A stretch of 64,000 nt of DNA from Chondrilla cf. caribensis. Its lineage: Eukaryota > Porifera > Demospongiae > Chondrillida > Chondrillidae. How positions within the stretch are numbered: position 1 is the stretch's first letter; each line of letters begins with the position of its first letter. The notes under the pieces are model-generated. The model was given only the letters and a program-made list of their open reading frames with translations, searched no databases and was not told where the DNA came from. This document shows positions 61,047-64,000 of this stretch, one piece after another. The DNA lies in NCBI GenBank assembly GCA_964020155.1, contig OZ026566.1, forward strand, positions 4,405,151 through 4,469,150, in the 5' to 3' direction. The position numbers were made by a program, and so were the translations under genes.

Positions 61047-62055
61047 TAATGTACATACGTACATTGTTTACAAATAATGAGTACACAGATGTGTGTGATA
61101 ATGTTCTCAATGACCTGTATTTCAACAACAATCGACGTACAATTGTGTGCAGCTATGACAGAGGATGCACATATGAATGTGCTCATACATTGTGTAGGTG
61201 ACCGTGTGCACTCACAACTAATGGGAAATTCAAAGTGAACACTGTGTCTTTCTCACTCAAATGGAGAGGAGTACCACTGCGATCAAAGTGGTAGGTCTTC
61301 CTCTGAGTGTAAGGGAGCCGTGTGTTCCCTCCAAAGGTACCGTTCTCCCCTGTTGGGTAACGTGGAAACTTGATACGAATCTCCCTGCAAAGAACAGAGA
61401 CAAAACGAATCTCTAGGGGTACAAAATGGGATCTGAATCCCATGGATCACCACTAGGATCACGATATGAAATCCCCAGGGTCACAACACTGGGATCCCCA
61501 GGGCCACAAAATGGGATGCCTAGGGTAGAAACACAGAATTAATTCCCTCACTGATGTTTGTCAAAACTAGAGTTCTACTGCCTGCACTCAGCCTAATGAG
61601 TCTATCAACCAGTGCTGTGCCAACCTGTATCGATAAGGCCCCACTTCTGTGACAACAGGAGCATGTCCGTTCTGAAAATCTTCCTTGTTGGTTAGATTGA
61701 AGAAGTAAAAGTCCTTGTAGAGATCGACCTGGGGATCCTTCCACTGTTGATAGGTCAAGTGCCCAGGGAGGAGAGTAGCCATCTAACGCGGAGAGAACAC
61801 ATAACTGTCTTCGAAATGGAACTCAAATGTACACCACTAAAGAGTTGAAACAAGAAAAAATTCTTCTTGACAATAGTTCTAGACCTGGGTGATTACCTGC
61901 CTAATCTGTTGACGTTCAAACGCGGGTACGAAGGTCTGCATCACGTACAAACCAAAGACTAAAGCGCCACCGATACAAATTAAGCCTCCAAAAAGACATA
62001 CTACAGAACAGGCGGCACAACAAGTCGATTTGCGTTTCTCATCTTTACAGAGCAT
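58589..62055 (-). CDS. CD36/SCARB family membrane protein, LIMP-2-like
   Basis: Start MLCKDEKRKSTCCAACSVVC at 62055, then the N-terminal membrane segment LFGGLICIGGALVFGLYVMQ. The luminal CD36 fold includes LTYQQWKDPQVDLYKDFYFF NLTNKEDFQ..VTEVGPYRYR (61627-61782), LPYTQRKTYHFDRSGTPLHL (61214-61380), GTEGLFFHPLLDPGENLYAF (60300-60430) and YGSWGPTGTIFIGPVQIPG (60150-60210). The C-terminal membrane segment follows (GFLGMAFFVGGLMCSAI), then a tail with EDDPLL, a match to the acidic dileucine [DE]xxxL[LI] lysosomal sorting signal, stop at 58589. Family members bind lipids, lipoproteins or glucocerebrosidase. The dileucine tail argues for a lysosomal LIMP-2-type protein rather than a surface CD36, by inference. 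Confidence 0.88.
60048..60120. repeat. (CA)n / ACACCCCCACAC repeat, LIMP-2-like gene intron
   Basis: AC repeat followed by degenerate ACATACACCCCC units; GT-type in the transcript. An opposite-orientation tract (TG on +) is at 60985-61045. Confidence 0.92.
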
Positions 62056-62138
62056 ACCGAAGCGGTCCTTCTCCTGCACGTAAGACTAGGCGCAGATCAG
62101 GTGATCGGCCACGAGTGATAAGGGAAGGTCCCGATAAA
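62056..62138. promoter_or_regulatory. Putative bidirectional promoter, LIMP-2-like / BCKDHA
   Basis: Only 83 bp separate the two ATGs, so transcription start sites must lie within or overlap. Inferred from geometry. Confidence 0.5.

Positions 62139-64000
<1,862 letters not shown>

Overview
The window is nuclear DNA of an early-branching animal. A demosponge, or a similar animal with a compact genome, fits best. Every gene I recognise has a close animal family: an EMAP-like WD protein, SNX5/6, DPY30, ZFYVE21, ubiquitin-S27a, calmodulin, STPG4, PARP1, ARMT1, YIPF5, PAN2, BK-type potassium channels, cytosolic WARS, ARP2, EXOSC5, a CD36/LIMP-2 family protein and BCKDHA. Most genes are cut by many short GT-AG introns and spacers between genes are 80-300 bp. 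The species call is inference from gene content and architecture; I see no rRNA or mitochondrial marker.

Layout. 1-2813 (-) 5' part of an EML5/6-like gene; 2935-6469 (-) SNX5/6; 6574-6901 (+) DPY30; 7115-9001 (-) ZFYVE21; 9106-9877 (-) ubiquitin-RPS27A; 10172-13429 (+) calmodulin, a decayed calmodulin copy and a divergent calmodulin-like gene; 13953-15689 (-) STPG4; 15924-24103 (-) PARP1; 24253-26627 (+) ARMT1; 26903-28146 (-) YIPF5; 28242-35821 (-) PAN2; 36053-38850 and 46296-49779 (+) two BK-like channel paralogues. Between the paralogues lies about 7.4 kb of repeats: a MITE-like element, a tRNA-derived SINE candidate, a broken RHEB-like fragment, a ~360-bp satellite of about 10.5 units, and the 3' tip of a third channel copy. 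Then 50280-52457 (-) WARS1; 52657-56650 (+) ARP2; 56876-58159 (+) EXOSC5; 58589-62055 (-) LIMP-2/CD36-like; 62139-end (+) BCKDHA.

Two architectural themes stand out. First, six gene pairs are divergent with start codons 84-295 bp apart (SNX/DPY30, RPS27A/calmodulin, PARP1/ARMT1, PAN2/BK, WARS1/ARP2, LIMP2/BCKDHA), so bidirectional promoters look like the rule. Several same-strand neighbours are separated by only about 95-225 bp from stop to next ATG. Second, introns are filled with (GT/AC)n microsatellites and minisatellites. In at least nine introns the 5' splice site itself lies at the first GT of a (GT)n tract, and the transcribed strand is TG-type about three times as often as CA-type. 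In PAN2 a 40-bp minisatellite has copied the 5' splice site itself.

Most genes are housekeeping and need no shared pathway. The pairing of PARP1 with ARMT1 (both tied to DNA-damage or ADP-ribose biology) and the tandem BK channels are the most suggestive functional groupings. Exon boundaries were read by eye from frame, homology and splice consensus, so single junctions may be off by a few bases.
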